From positions 1 through 37,849 of the forward strand of contig DUKZ01000001.1 in the NCBI GenBank assembly GCA_013329045.1: 37,849 nucleotides of DNA. Reading direction: 5' to 3'. Shown here piece by piece: positions 8,414-16,621 of the stretch. Position 1 is the stretch's first letter, and each line of letters opens with the position of its first letter. The stretch is from Candidatus Woesearchaeota archaeon. Its GTDB lineage: Archaea > Nanobdellota > Nanobdellia > Woesearchaeales > UBA9989. The notes below the pieces were generated by a model, which was not told the DNA's origin, did no database searches, and saw only the letters and a list, made by a program, of their open reading frames with translations. Made by a program: the position numbers and the translations under genes.

Positions 8414-9217
8414 ATGAAAAAAACTCTCTTCCCCGGACTCTGTATAATCTTCCTACTCATTCTCACACCTTTTTCCTTCGCACAATCTGGTTCAGGTATG
8501 CCCTCTACATCTATGGGCACGTTTGGCGGGCAGTTTGGCCAGGCAGGCCAGTTTGCAGACACTGCTGCATGGGGTGCTTCTGCCATGTCAATGATGGGGG
8601 GCGGCTCTGATGATCCGCTGATGAGTTGCCTGATGGAAATGGCTTCAGGCTGTTATCCAAGATTCCTCTTTTGCATTGAGATGCAGCAACAGCAGCAATG
8701 CGCTGTTGCATACAACAATCTTGTCACCCAAATCACCGGCCATGCGACGATGAATCAATACAATCAGGGCATGAATGGCGGCTTTAACATGTACGGCACG
8801 ATAGGGGCTATGATGCCGGCGATGATGGGAGGACCTTTCCCAAACAACATGATGATGATGAATGGTGCGGGAAACCAGGGAATGGCAACTCAGATGTTTG
8901 CAATGCAGATGATGGTGGGACTGACCCCCTGCAGGCCTGGCTCTCAGGATGCAGGCTGCAGGATCAGGAAAGCGATGGATGTCATGAAGCTTGTCTTTGA
9001 GCTGAAGTATTACAACATCGAGACACATTTCGAGATGGATTACTGCAATGCATTAAAAGAGCTTGTCAACAAGGTAGATGACCAGGCATTGAACGCTGAT
9101 GCAACAGCATTTGACCATTGCCTGAACGCCGAGAGGGACCTTGACGAGACTGGTGTTGATTGCGGCGGTGCAGATTGCGGAGCCTGCACAACAACAGATG
9201 CTGGCATAAATGGATGA
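8414..9217 (+). CDS. Secreted Met/Gly-rich protein with C-terminal VDCGGADCGAC motif
   Basis: The protein (267 residues) has a clear signal peptide ending near FSFAQ. A Gly-, Met- and Gln-rich middle follows, with Met clusters such as NNMMMMNG and MQMMVG. A helical cysteine-containing part comes next, and the tail reads ETGVDCGGADCGAC. That tail resembles the short VDCGG-x-C-xx-C modules found at the ends of many exported proteins. The Met clusters could be disordered or metal-binding; this is not established. It lies 29 bases after the Ig-like protein and overlaps the next gene, so the genes are probably co-transcribed. Confidence 0.65.
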   Translation: MKKTLFPGLCIIFLLILTPFSFAQSGSGMPSTSMGTFGGQFGQAGQFADTAAWGASAMSMMGGGSDDPLMSCLMEMASGCYPRFLFCIEMQQQQQCAVAYNNLVTQITGHATMNQYNQGMNGGFNMYGTIGAMMPAMMGGPFPNNMMMMNGAGNQGMATQMFAMQMMVGLTPCRPGSQDAGCRIRKAMDVMKLVFELKYYNIETHFEMDYCNALKELVNKVDDQALNADATAFDHCLNAERDLDETGVDCGGADCGACTTTDAGING

Positions 9218-9993
9218 TGAAACGTTTCACCCTGATCATTATTGTACTTGTTCTTTTTCCTCTTGCAGCAGGGATTGACTTATTTGATACCGGCAATGCG
9301 AAGGTTGATTATTGCCTCAACATGCTCGTCAATAACCAGCGTTCCTGGCTGGGCTTTACGTATGACGAGATCCTGCAATTTCCTGAAGTTGGGGCATGTA
9401 AAGAGACCCCTTTTGATATCACCTTCAAGTTTGTTCCAGAGGAGAGCTTGTATTGGCGCAGCATGGGCACGTATTCCAGCCAATCATCATTGCATAAGCA
9501 GCCAGAAAAGCTTCTCTTTCATATAGAAGGGGTAAAGAAAGAGGAATTCGTCTCCTGCGATGCAACATTTGACTGCCCGTTTGACAGTTATGGATGCGCC
9601 AATAACCAATGCACGTATCAGGGAACTGATATTCCAAAACCGGTGTTTAGCTATTTTCTCACTGCAACAATAAGGAATCCTGAATACGAGCACCTCTCCT
9701 TTAACATCGTCTTGAAATCCCCTCAGCGGGATGTCTTTACAGAATATCAGGGCCTGCCGGAAGGGGAGGATTTCTCGACTGATTCCTCATTTGTTCGGTT
9801 GAGTGATAAGGACTACAATGACATCTGCATCTCCCTTTTTGGCATTCCTGATGATGTTCTGAGGATAGAATACAAGATGAATTCCCGCCTCTATTGTTCG
9901 CCTATCATCACGCTTGAAGAGGATCGTTTTGATGCTCTCATCGGGCAGACAGAACCAACAAAGGAAACGCCCGTTGGTCAAAACCGCTGGTAA
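9217..9993 (+). CDS. Secreted hypothetical protein, last gene of the surface cluster
   Basis: The protein is about 258 residues from the ATG at 9217; an adjacent ATG at 9214 is equally possible. The start overlaps the stop codon of the previous gene, which indicates translational coupling. The N-terminus is a signal peptide ending near PLAAG. The mature part has cysteine pairs, including CDATFDCPFDSYGCANNQC, and looks beta-rich. The family is not recognised. Its 3' end overlaps the convergent gene on the other strand by 16 bases. Secretion and coupling suggest it belongs to the same extracellular assembly as the three genes before it. Confidence 0.65.
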   Translation: MKRFTLIIIVLVLFPLAAGIDLFDTGNAKVDYCLNMLVNNQRSWLGFTYDEILQFPEVGACKETPFDITFKFVPEESLYWRSMGTYSSQSSLHKQPEKLLFHIEGVKKEEFVSCDATFDCPFDSYGCANNQCTYQGTDIPKPVFSYFLTATIRNPEYEHLSFNIVLKSPQRDVFTEYQGLPEGEDFSTDSSFVRLSDKDYNDICISLFGIPDDVLRIEYKMNSRLYCSPIITLEEDRFDALIGQTEPTKETPVGQNRW

Positions 9994-10613
9994 TCTCCAA
10001 TCAAGGGAACAAATAAGACGCTCCCTAATCGGTATTCTTTTAGTTCCCTTCCAAATTTCCTAAAAAGAAACAATTCCTGCCAGCTCGCCCCTCCGATTGG
10101 AATGCATATTCTACCACTTTCCTTTAATTGTTCGCCTAGCGCTCTTGGAAAATGAGTTGCAGCTGCTGTGACAATAATCCCATCAAAAGGAGCGTGGGAG
10201 GGTAATCCAAGTGAACCATCACTATGATGAAGGATGACATTCTTGTACCCCTTTAATATTTTTTTCGCTTTGGTGTAAAGGCTTTGATGCCTCTCAATTG
10301 TATGCACAGTCTTTGCAAGAAGGGAAATTATTGCTGCCTGGTATCCTGAGCCGGTGCCTATCTCTAGGATAGTATCTTCAGGTTTAATAGCCAGTGCCTC
10401 GCTCATGAGTCCTACAATGTATGGCTGGCTGATGGTTTGTTTATCCCCCACCGGCAGGGGTGTTGGCTCATACGCATGTTTTCTCATATCTTCAGGGACA
10501 AAAAGGTGCCGGGGAACTTCCCGCATGGCCTCTAGTACCCGCTTATCTTCTATCCCGCTTTTTTGCAGCTGATCCTCGACCATACTCAGCCGCTTCATAA
10601 CAAAAGGATCCAT
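9978..10613 (-). CDS. pcm: Protein-L-isoaspartate O-methyltransferase
   Basis: The enzyme transfers a methyl group from S-adenosylmethionine to isoaspartyl residues in damaged proteins, starting their repair. The 211-residue length is normal. Diagnostic features are RHLFVPED (about 35-42), the TISQPYIV substrate-region motif (about 60), SAM motif I LEIGTGSGYQAA (about 84-95) and a post-I segment around VHTIER. A TATA-like sequence at about 10639-10646 supports the start at 10613, although an ATG at 10598 is also possible. It is transcribed towards the secreted gene at 9217-9993 and overlaps its end. Confidence 0.95.
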   Translation of the reverse strand: MDPFVMKRLSMVEDQLQKSGIEDKRVLEAMREVPRHLFVPEDMRKHAYEPTPLPVGDKQTISQPYIVGLMSEALAIKPEDTILEIGTGSGYQAAIISLLAKTVHTIERHQSLYTKAKKILKGYKNVILHHSDGSLGLPSHAPFDGIIVTAAATHFPRALGEQLKESGRICIPIGGASWQELFLFRKFGRELKEYRLGSVLFVPLIGDYQRF

Positions 10614-10656
10614 AAAAGGGAAAGAAACATTTCTATGATTTAATTGTATTGGATAA

Positions 10657-13116
10657 TTATAAGTATATATTTAATGAATTCTGTGTATGTTCTGCATCAT
10701 TCTTAGGCATTCTAAATATTTTATCAAAAATTTCAGTTGAAATTTCTTTTTTACAATTATTGTTATTATAGAATTTTTCTAAGTCGTTATAAAAAACAAA
10801 ATTCCAATTATCCATCACAAGGCTTTCTTTTAATATAGGCTCCTCTAGTTTTCTATAAAGTAATTTTTCCCTCTCTTTAGGTATTACAATAACTCTTTTT
10901 ATGTTATTATGGGGGATATTAGACCCTCTGACAATAGCGTCTGTAATCGCCGTTGTATTTTCAACTTCAAATTCGTATTGTATTCTACCTTCATCAAGCC
11001 AGATCACATCAATCTGCTTAACTCTATCTAAATTGGTTACGGGAATAAACCTAAAGTTGAGGCGCTTATTATTTATTAATGAAGATAATTTTACTTTATT
11101 ATACATTTCTCCCTGTTCCCTAATGCCAATCCAGACATCAAATCCTGCTTTTTGTCCTAAGACTCCTAAGAGGTAGATCATTTTGCTATGCTCACTTTCC
11201 CTAATCTTCACGATGGGTTTCAAAACCCATTTTCCATCGGGAGTGGTATCTGCATATTCTTTTAATATTTCCCTTACATCCTGAGTATCTGGCGTTAAGG
11301 CATTTGGGAATTTAATAAATATCTCTTGGAGGATATTATCAAAGGAAACCTTCACTTTATTATGTAAGACATCAACAACTGCAGTTTCCACGCGTTCAGC
11401 AAGAGGAACAGATTCCAAATGAGAAATTGATTTAACATTTTTTAGCCACCATTTTTTCCCAACAGATTTTCCTTTTTCATCTTTGACATTTATAAGAGTA
11501 AACTCATCTTTAAGGTGTTCTTTCATCACTTCATCTGGATTCTTTTTTCCACTCAACAATGCCCCTTCTCGTTTTAGCTCAACAATAATCCCATTAAGTA
11601 TAAACTGGTAAATGGTTGGCTCTCCTCTCTCAGCTAAAATCCTTTTTGCGGCTTCAACTACTACCCTTTCGTATCTTTCTTCACTAACCTGTCCTTCAGT
11701 TAATTTTCTGTCAGCTTCTGGCTTTTTGAATCTTATATAATAATCTCCTACAGCAGAACCATAAGGTTGTAATAATCCTTTTGCAGAAGGTCTAGCTGGT
11801 GGTTGATAAACTATCTTTTCTAAATCAAATCCAGCTAAAACTACCGCTTTAATAATAGATGTCCATACTTTAATATCTGTGCTGTGGAATGTTACTGTCA
11901 TATATTTTCCTCGTTTTAGCACATCATAGACCTGCTTAAATGCAGCAGTAAGCATTTTATGGTAATAATCAAAATCCTTAGTTTGCTGTTTGTTAATTGT
12001 TACCTCATCCTTATAGTTTAAATCTAACTTTAACCAAGACGCCCACAAAGTGCTTAATTCGAAATATTGAACTGCGCCACCATAGGGCGGATCAGTAAAA
12101 ACGTAATCAACCGAATCTTTTGGGATTATTTGAGTTAATTCTAAAGCATGGTGAGTTTTTAGGAATATGTTTGCTCCATCATTTAAATCTTCAAATTTTT
12201 TTGCTTCTTTGTAGTATTTGATTTGGTTGTTTGAATCTGTTTTGCCTTCAACAATTCCCTGTGTTCCATAAACAGCACTATCAAACAAATGCCAAACATT
12301 AGACTCCATAAAAATCGGTGGTATCCAATAACGGTGCATAGCCCAAAAAGAACTCATTGGTCTTGTTGGTCTCACTGGTGTCATTTTACTTGCTAAATGA
12401 GACATAGAAGTAAAAGCGAATAGGAATATCTGCTTAATTTTTTCTTCTTTAACCTTGGAAATAGCGTTAAAAATTATTGTAAGGGATACAAGATTTCTTT
12501 TTGTAAATAGCTTATCTACTGAATCAATATTTGGGTCATGTGTTCCTTCTTTAAAGTCTTCTCCATTGTACGCTAATCTTTGGGTTGGATACCAATAAGG
12601 TACTCCCATCTTTTCAACTTTCTTAACTAGTTTTAAATCTTCATCATCTGGCTTTTTATCTAATTTCTTATTACAACTAAAACAATAATAATAAATTTTA
12701 GTGGGAGTAGAGTTATCCCAGTGAGTACATATTATAGAAGCATCTTTTCCGCACTTCTTACATTTAGTCTTGTATAAGTCATTAATCTCATTTTTACAGT
12801 TTGCTTTAATTTCCTCAAATGCATTTTTTATTTGGTTTATATCAATAGGAACTGCAGTCATCCTTGTAACAAAAGTAGAGATTGGATTTAAATCGACCCC
12901 AATACCCTTTCTTCCTAGTTTAATGGCTTCTATCGGTGTGGGACCAGAGCCGCAAAAAGGGTCTAAAACAATATCTCCCCCCTTAGTATAATTTTCAATA
13001 TATTCAGAAACAACATTATGGGGCTTTCTGGCCCAATACTTATGCATAAGATACATGGGTGTATGGGGTTTAGCTACAGTAGCGTAATTAATCTGTTCAA
13101 TTTTTTGTTTTGCCAT
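10657..13116 (-). CDS. DNA methyltransferase with zinc ribbon, fused to a nuclease-like C-terminus
   Basis: The 819-residue protein has an amino-methyltransferase (N6-adenine or N4-cytosine) layout. The SAM motif is LDPFCGSGPTPIEA (51-64) and the catalytic motif is TDPPYGG (341-347). Between them lies a zinc-ribbon-like insert with C119, C122, C145 and C148. The remaining C-terminal half holds a segment with IDVIWL (702-707) and EFEVENTT (715-722). This matches the D-...-ExE pattern of restriction-endonuclease-like domains found beside methylases. The sequence is clearly more AT-rich than its neighbours, which suggests horizontal acquisition. It could be a one-gene restriction-modification enzyme or an orphan methylase. 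No separate restriction gene is nearby. Confidence 0.85.
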   Translation of the reverse strand: MAKQKIEQINYATVAKPHTPMYLMHKYWARKPHNVVSEYIENYTKGGDIVLDPFCGSGPTPIEAIKLGRKGIGVDLNPISTFVTRMTAVPIDINQIKNAFEEIKANCKNEINDLYKTKCKKCGKDASIICTHWDNSTPTKIYYYCFSCNKKLDKKPDDEDLKLVKKVEKMGVPYWYPTQRLAYNGEDFKEGTHDPNIDSVDKLFTKRNLVSLTIIFNAISKVKEEKIKQIFLFAFTSMSHLASKMTPVRPTRPMSSFWAMHRYWIPPIFMESNVWHLFDSAVYGTQGIVEGKTDSNNQIKYYKEAKKFEDLNDGANIFLKTHHALELTQIIPKDSVDYVFTDPPYGGAVQYFELSTLWASWLKLDLNYKDEVTINKQQTKDFDYYHKMLTAAFKQVYDVLKRGKYMTVTFHSTDIKVWTSIIKAVVLAGFDLEKIVYQPPARPSAKGLLQPYGSAVGDYYIRFKKPEADRKLTEGQVSEERYERVVVEAAKRILAERGEPTIYQFILNGIIVELKREGALLSGKKNPDEVMKEHLKDEFTLINVKDEKGKSVGKKWWLKNVKSISHLESVPLAERVETAVVDVLHNKVKVSFDNILQEIFIKFPNALTPDTQDVREILKEYADTTPDGKWVLKPIVKIRESEHSKMIYLLGVLGQKAGFDVWIGIREQGEMYNKVKLSSLINNKRLNFRFIPVTNLDRVKQIDVIWLDEGRIQYEFEVENTTAITDAIVRGSNIPHNNIKRVIVIPKEREKLLYRKLEEPILKESLVMDNWNFVFYNDLEKFYNNNNCKKEISTEIFDKIFRMPKNDAEHTQNSLNIYL

Positions 13117-13145
13117 ATAACCCCAACACTATTGAATAAATTACT

Positions 13146-13412
13146 TCATTTATTAATGTTTTTCTTTTTTAAGTTATCGTAGTTTACTCCCAAAAAAATA
13201 GCTTCTTCGACGATTGTTCTTGCCACTTCTTGAGATTTGCTAATTAACGCTGTAGTAACCCTTTAATTTTAGCATTTTTGTGATCCTCTACTAATTATCT
13301 CAAGGAGATATTGATCAATCCTTCTTATCCTTTTCCGAAAATTTTCGTATAGTAGCTCACAAGATGGAGCAAGATTCACTACTTTTATCCATTTTAACCA
13401 TATCTTTAAAAG
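13146..13412 (-). pseudogene. Possible decayed small gene in two frames
   Basis: The 317-base gap between the methylase and the radical SAM gene is AT-rich. On the minus strand one frame is open from about 13412 to 13269 (with ELLYENFRKRIRRIDQYL). A second is open from about 13262 to 13146 (with SQEVARTIVEEAIFLG). Together they read like one helical protein of about 85 residues broken by a frameshift. There is no good start codon in either frame. Chance cannot be excluded. Confidence 0.25.
13404..13411 (+). promoter_or_regulatory. TATA box of the radical SAM gene
   Basis: CTTTAAAA is centred 26 bases before the ATG at 13434, the leaderless spacing seen elsewhere in this window. Confidence 0.5.
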
Positions 13413-13433
13413 CTATTTCGTATTTTTTTCTTC

Positions 13434-14459
13434 ATGAACAAAGAGATTTTGGAACTCATTCATCGTGCAGAACTTATTCATAACCAGCATCACCCTCCAA
13501 TAGGGTGGTGGGGCAGGTGTATCTTCTTGTCCTGGTATTGCACCATTGCTGACTGCGACTTTTGCTATCGTTCAACGCAGAAATCAAGGATCCAGCATGC
13601 TTCACATGCAAGAAGAAGCATCCCTTCTGTCCTCATAGAAGCAATGGTTGCAAAGCAGATGGGCTGGCGCATAGAGTTCCTGACGGGTGGGTTTGGCATT
13701 TTCCCTTTTGATGAATTAGTGAATATTGCTGATCTTGTCTCCAGGGTGTATGGGGAGAAGATATGGCTCAACCTAGGCCCACTTTCAAAAGCACAAATCA
13801 ATGCCTTCAGGCCATACATCAAGGGCATCTGTGCATCGCTAGAGACCCTCGAGCCGATCCTGCATGAGAAGGTCTGCCCAAGCAAGCCAATTGCTCCTTA
13901 TGAAAAGATGCTCAGTCAAGCTGAAGGGTTAAAGAAGAGCATTGCGATCATCATCGGCCTTGGGGAAAAGCGAGAAGACTTTTCTTATCTTGGACAATTC
14001 ATCGAAAAACATCAGCTTGATCGTATCACCATCTATCGCCTTCATCCCATCCCTGGAACTCCTTACGCAAAAGGGCCATCGACGGAAGAATTTCTTTGGT
14101 GGATCGCAAATATCCGCATATCCTTCCCAGATATTCAGATCATCGCAGGCACTCATGCAGATTTCCTCGATGAGATTGATCTTGTCCTTCGTGCGGGGGC
14201 TCTTGGCATCACCAAATATCCTATTAGTAAGAAGTTTTGCTCGCCAGAGGCTCATCTGATCGAGAAAAAGTTCATCGGTGCTGGAAGGCAGATGAGAGGC
14301 ACGCTCACAACCCTTCCCCTGGTTGATTGGCTGCAGGAGATCTCCCGATTAGACATTCCTGATGACTTAAAGCAGGGAATGATTGATCTTTGGCCGCAAT
14401 ATGAGAAGAGACTGCTTAGATATCATCCGGCAATAAATCAGATAGAGATCAAAAAGTAA
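13434..14459 (+). CDS. Radical SAM protein, biotin-synthase-related, with CX4CX2C motif
   Basis: The 341-residue protein has the compact barrel layout of biotin-synthase-like radical SAM enzymes. These cleave S-adenosylmethionine at a 4Fe-4S cluster to make a 5'-deoxyadenosyl radical. The presumed cluster ligands are C36, C41 and C44 in WYCTIADCDFCYRS. This CX4CX2C spacing has one residue more than the usual CX3CX2C. LTGGFG (about 78) fits the SAM-binding GGE-like position, and HPIPGTPYAKGP (about 200) resembles the biotin-synthase/lipoyl-synthase group. The substrate is unknown. The gene is monocistronic. Confidence 0.85.
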   Translation: MNKEILELIHRAELIHNQHHPPIGWWGRCIFLSWYCTIADCDFCYRSTQKSRIQHASHARRSIPSVLIEAMVAKQMGWRIEFLTGGFGIFPFDELVNIADLVSRVYGEKIWLNLGPLSKAQINAFRPYIKGICASLETLEPILHEKVCPSKPIAPYEKMLSQAEGLKKSIAIIIGLGEKREDFSYLGQFIEKHQLDRITIYRLHPIPGTPYAKGPSTEEFLWWIANIRISFPDIQIIAGTHADFLDEIDLVLRAGALGITKYPISKKFCSPEAHLIEKKFIGAGRQMRGTLTTLPLVDWLQEISRLDIPDDLKQGMIDLWPQYEKRLLRYHPAINQIEIKK

Positions 14460-14470
14460 TCCTCTCCTAA

Positions 14471-14617
14471 AAAAAATACTGGTATGATCCTGACGGAAAC
14501 AGGCTCTTAAAAGTAGGTTTCATAGTGATGGAAGCAATACAACAACTTTTTTTATTGATAAATCCTTTGTGAGGATTATGAATACCTCAGGAACATACGA
14601 CGAAGTGTGATGTATGA
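14471..14617 (+). pseudogene. RHS/YD-repeat gene relic, 5' fragment
   Basis: The sequence from AAATACTGGTATGATCCTGA onward matches the core of the intact RHS gene at 35712-36977 (from about 35907). It reads YWYDPDGNRLLKV, then a one-base deletion, then DGSNTTTF...TSGTYDEV, then a stop. It corresponds to RHS residues of about 67-110. Details such as the GACGGAAACAG and GGAAGCAATACAACAACTTT stretches agree better with the 35.7-kb copy than with the 33.9-kb copy. No start or signal peptide remains. Confidence 0.8.
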
Positions 14618-14620
14618 GAA

Positions 14621-14869
14621 CTATTTATAGATATTTTTTCTATGGCCAAGCTCAAAAACAAAGATAATAAGCGTATCCTCCTTTATGTCCATTATCACCC
14701 GGTAATCTCCAACACGGAGCCGATAATACGCGCATCCGACGAGTCGCTTCACATATGCCAGAGGGCGTATCCTGCACCGTTCAAGCGTGTTAAGAATCCT
14801 CAGTTGAGTTTCTTTATTCAGTTTCTTGAGCTGTTTTGCTGCAAGTTCTGAATAGATAAGGGAGTACAT
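14621..14869 (-). CDS. RelE/ParE-family toxin
   Basis: The 82-residue protein has the RelE/ParE fold pattern. An N-terminal helix pair (SELAAKQLKKLNKETQ) is followed by a beta sheet with YYRLRVGDYRVIMDI and the tail ELGHRKNIYK. RelE members cut mRNA in the ribosomal A site and ParE members poison gyrase; the sequence alone does not separate the two. Its ATG overlaps the stop of the antitoxin gene (TAATG), so the two are translationally coupled. The pair sits exactly between two fragments of a broken RHS gene. Confidence 0.85.
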   Translation of the reverse strand: MYSLIYSELAAKQLKKLNKETQLRILNTLERCRIRPLAYVKRLVGCAYYRLRVGDYRVIMDIKEDTLIIFVFELGHRKNIYK

Positions 14870-15087
14870 TACAACCCAAGCTCCTTTCTGACCTGCGCAT
14901 GAGTATAAAACTTGCCTTTGGCAATCTGGGCTTTGGCAGTTTCAATATTGCGCTTTGTCTCCTCAGAGAGCTCCAAGCGGTCCTCTACCAAGTCCCAGAT
15001 GATATCCTCATAACTCTCCTTATTTGAGAGCTTCATTGTCTTTAACTGCTCGAGGAGCTGGGTGCTGATTTGAATCGTTGTTGCCAT
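14869..15087 (-). CDS. Antitoxin partner of the RelE-type toxin
   Basis: The 72-residue protein begins TTIQISTQLLEQLKTMK, typical of ribbon-helix-helix or VapB-like antitoxins in archaea. A charged helical C-terminus would wrap the toxin. It is the first gene of the module, as usual, and overlaps the toxin start by one base. Two direct repeats just upstream of its start suggest autoregulation by this protein or by the toxin-antitoxin complex. The assignment rests on context plus the N-terminal pattern. Confidence 0.75.
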   Translation of the reverse strand: MATTIQISTQLLEQLKTMKLSNKESYEDIIWDLVEDRLELSEETKRNIETAKAQIAKGKFYTHAQVRKELGL

Positions 15088-15091
15088 AGCA

Positions 15092-15120
15092 ACTATATAA
15101 TCTGCTATACTATATAAATC
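15092..15120 (-). promoter_or_regulatory. Promoter and possible operator of the toxin-antitoxin module
   Basis: Two copies of TATATAGT on the minus strand (15092-15099 and 15109-15116) are spaced 17 bases apart. The distal one forms the TATA box about 28 bases before the antitoxin ATG. Antitoxins often repress their own promoter, and binding to these repeats would block TBP. Confidence 0.45.
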
Positions 15121-15212
15121 TTTCTCTGTAAAACTATCCAGGGCTAAAGCAGCGGGTATTGAGGGGCGCTTGAAGGCAGGGGTATTGAACCAGAAATTTT
15201 CAATAAAAACCG

Positions 15213-15272
15213 TGATGATGTAGAAGAAACTGTTTATGACCTATTCGGAGCAGTACAAGAAAGTGGAATGGT
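15213..15272 (+). pseudogene. RHS/YD-repeat gene relic, second fragment
   Basis: The stretch containing GTAGAAGAAACTGTTTATGA and TTCGGAGCAGTACAAGAAAG matches the RHS core encoding VVEETVYDPFGAVQE at about 36150-36210. It continues the same ancestral gene as the fragment at 14471-14617. The codons for about residues 111-145 are missing, and the toxin-antitoxin pair lies in their place. Confidence 0.75.
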
Positions 15273-15275
15273 CAG

Positions 15276-15977
15276 CTAGCCTCGCAGCTTATTCATCTTA
15301 TGGAGTAATCGTACCTCAACCAGGTCGCTTAACGCGACTGCATGATGGAAGCCTGTCGGTGTTGTTGGAGTGGAGTAGATCATCACTCTTACCTGGTCTC
15401 CGAGGGAAAGCGAATCATAAACAGCATTGGAATCACTCCCCCAGTAAGGACTAGTTGACTTGTGCAGATAACCTCTAGGGGGCAGGCGAGAGTATCTATC
15501 ACCATAATATTTGAAGACGTATCCTTCTCTTCCATGATCTTCTATTGTCACAGGGAAGAAATGTTGGCGCTCAAGGAAGGAGCCATTGACTTCTCCTTGG
15601 CGAAAGAGCCCATAGGCGAATTGGAGATTGAATGGTACTCCTACATATTGTCGGCATGATCCAAAATCCCATGGACCTTTTATCAAACGAACAACAAGCC
15701 GTTGATCATCATCAGAATGTGATCCATTGCCATACTCCTCAAAAATCTGTTCCGATAAGCGAAGCAATGAATCATCATCCAACACAAAAGCTCCAAAGCA
15801 GGCATGTAATTGTGTGAGTGTTTGACTTCCAAGAGGGGTAAGGTGCCCTACTAGCTCAGACAATCTGTCGGAATCAAAGGAGAACTGTGGGGATTCCTGC
15901 CAATCAGTAGTGCTTGGAGTGACAATAACCTCTTTATAGCAGGGTACAGAGATACCACCTCTCTCGCGACGAGTCAT
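15276..15977 (-). CDS. Hypothetical protein downstream of the L21e operon
   Basis: The 233-residue protein is not recognised. It has no signal peptide or membrane helix. The sequence is mixed alpha/beta with acidic DDD stretches, a possible beta region around FFPVTIEDHGREGYVFKYYG (about 143-162) and a basic end. It starts 6 bases after the DUF655 gene and on the same strand, so it is probably the last gene of the L21e-rpoF-DUF655 transcript. It could also be an accessory gene from the RHS/toxin-antitoxin region that captured readthrough. Its 3' end stops 3 bases from the RHS relic. Confidence 0.55.
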   Translation of the reverse strand: MTRRERGGISVPCYKEVIVTPSTTDWQESPQFSFDSDRLSELVGHLTPLGSQTLTQLHACFGAFVLDDDSLLRLSEQIFEEYGNGSHSDDDQRLVVRLIKGPWDFGSCRQYVGVPFNLQFAYGLFRQGEVNGSFLERQHFFPVTIEDHGREGYVFKYYGDRYSRLPPRGYLHKSTSPYWGSDSNAVYDSLSLGDQVRVMIYSTPTTPTGFHHAVALSDLVEVRLLHKMNKLRG

Positions 15978-15983
15978 AATAAT

Positions 15984-16619
15984 CTAATCAATAAACAGTT
16001 TATGCTTCTCATTGCCTAAAATCTCAGACAGGATCCTTTTGATGATCACTTTCTTTGGATCCGGGAGCAGCTTTACTCGTTTTCGCACATCCTCAAAATT
16101 CTCAAAGGGCTTCTCTTCCCGAACCTTGATAATCTCCCACATGTGCTTCTTGCCAACGCCTGGCAGCAATTCGATCGAATGCATCCGTGTTGTCAGCGGC
16201 TGCGCGGTATTAAAGAACTCAACAAACCGCTTCTCATCTTTTTCCACCATGTCCTTGACGACGAATTCCAGTTCATTCTTTGCAGTGGACGTGAGCTTAT
16301 TTACCGGAAGCTTTCCGAGGATATGGTGGATCTTGTCTCTTTTTCCATCACCAATGTACACTTCCTCATTTGGCGTGATGCCAATACCCTTTTTTGGCAC
16401 TAATTCCAATAGGGTGAAATGGTTCTTCCCCAGTGCCTGCACAATAGCATTCTTCCTGTGTGAAGGCGTATTGTCAAATGGGTAGCCATTTGGTAAATAA
16501 TCAAGAACAATGCCCATCTCTTCTTTTCGCCTGCTAGGACTCCTTTCGCGCTGCCCATCTAAAGAGTGCTCCATCTGCTCGAGTACTTCCGCGTCCCCTT
16601 CTTGCAGATGTTCGTCCAT
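15984..16619 (-). CDS. DUF655 family protein, putative RNA-binding
   Basis: This archaeal family (COG1491) is widely linked to ribosomal protein L21e and RNA polymerase subunit F. The 211-residue protein matches it: the LDYLPNGYP start of the domain at about 39, an OB-like beta region (GIGITPNEEVYIGD) and a C-terminal helix-hairpin-helix (LLPGVGKKHMWEII) that would bind nucleic acid. The first 35 or so residues are charged and low in complexity and may be an extension. It follows rpoF by 2 bases. The exact function is unknown in the family; a role in RNA or translation is inferred. Confidence 0.9.
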   Translation of the reverse strand: MDEHLQEGDAEVLEQMEHSLDGQRERSPSRRKEEMGIVLDYLPNGYPFDNTPSHRKNAIVQALGKNHFTLLELVPKKGIGITPNEEVYIGDGKRDKIHHILGKLPVNKLTSTAKNELEFVVKDMVEKDEKRFVEFFNTAQPLTTRMHSIELLPGVGKKHMWEIIKVREEKPFENFEDVRKRVKLLPDPKKVIIKRILSEILGNEKHKLFID

Positions 16620-16621
16620 GG

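Noticed and set aside
8218..8610. 130-codon plus-strand frame overlapping the two secreted genes
   Set aside because: It covers the end of one real gene and the signal peptide of the next in a different frame, and it has no promoter of its own.
14471..15272. Transposase-mediated insertion of the toxin-antitoxin pair
   Set aside because: No transposase gene or clear terminal inverted repeats bound the pair, so only the interruption itself is reported.
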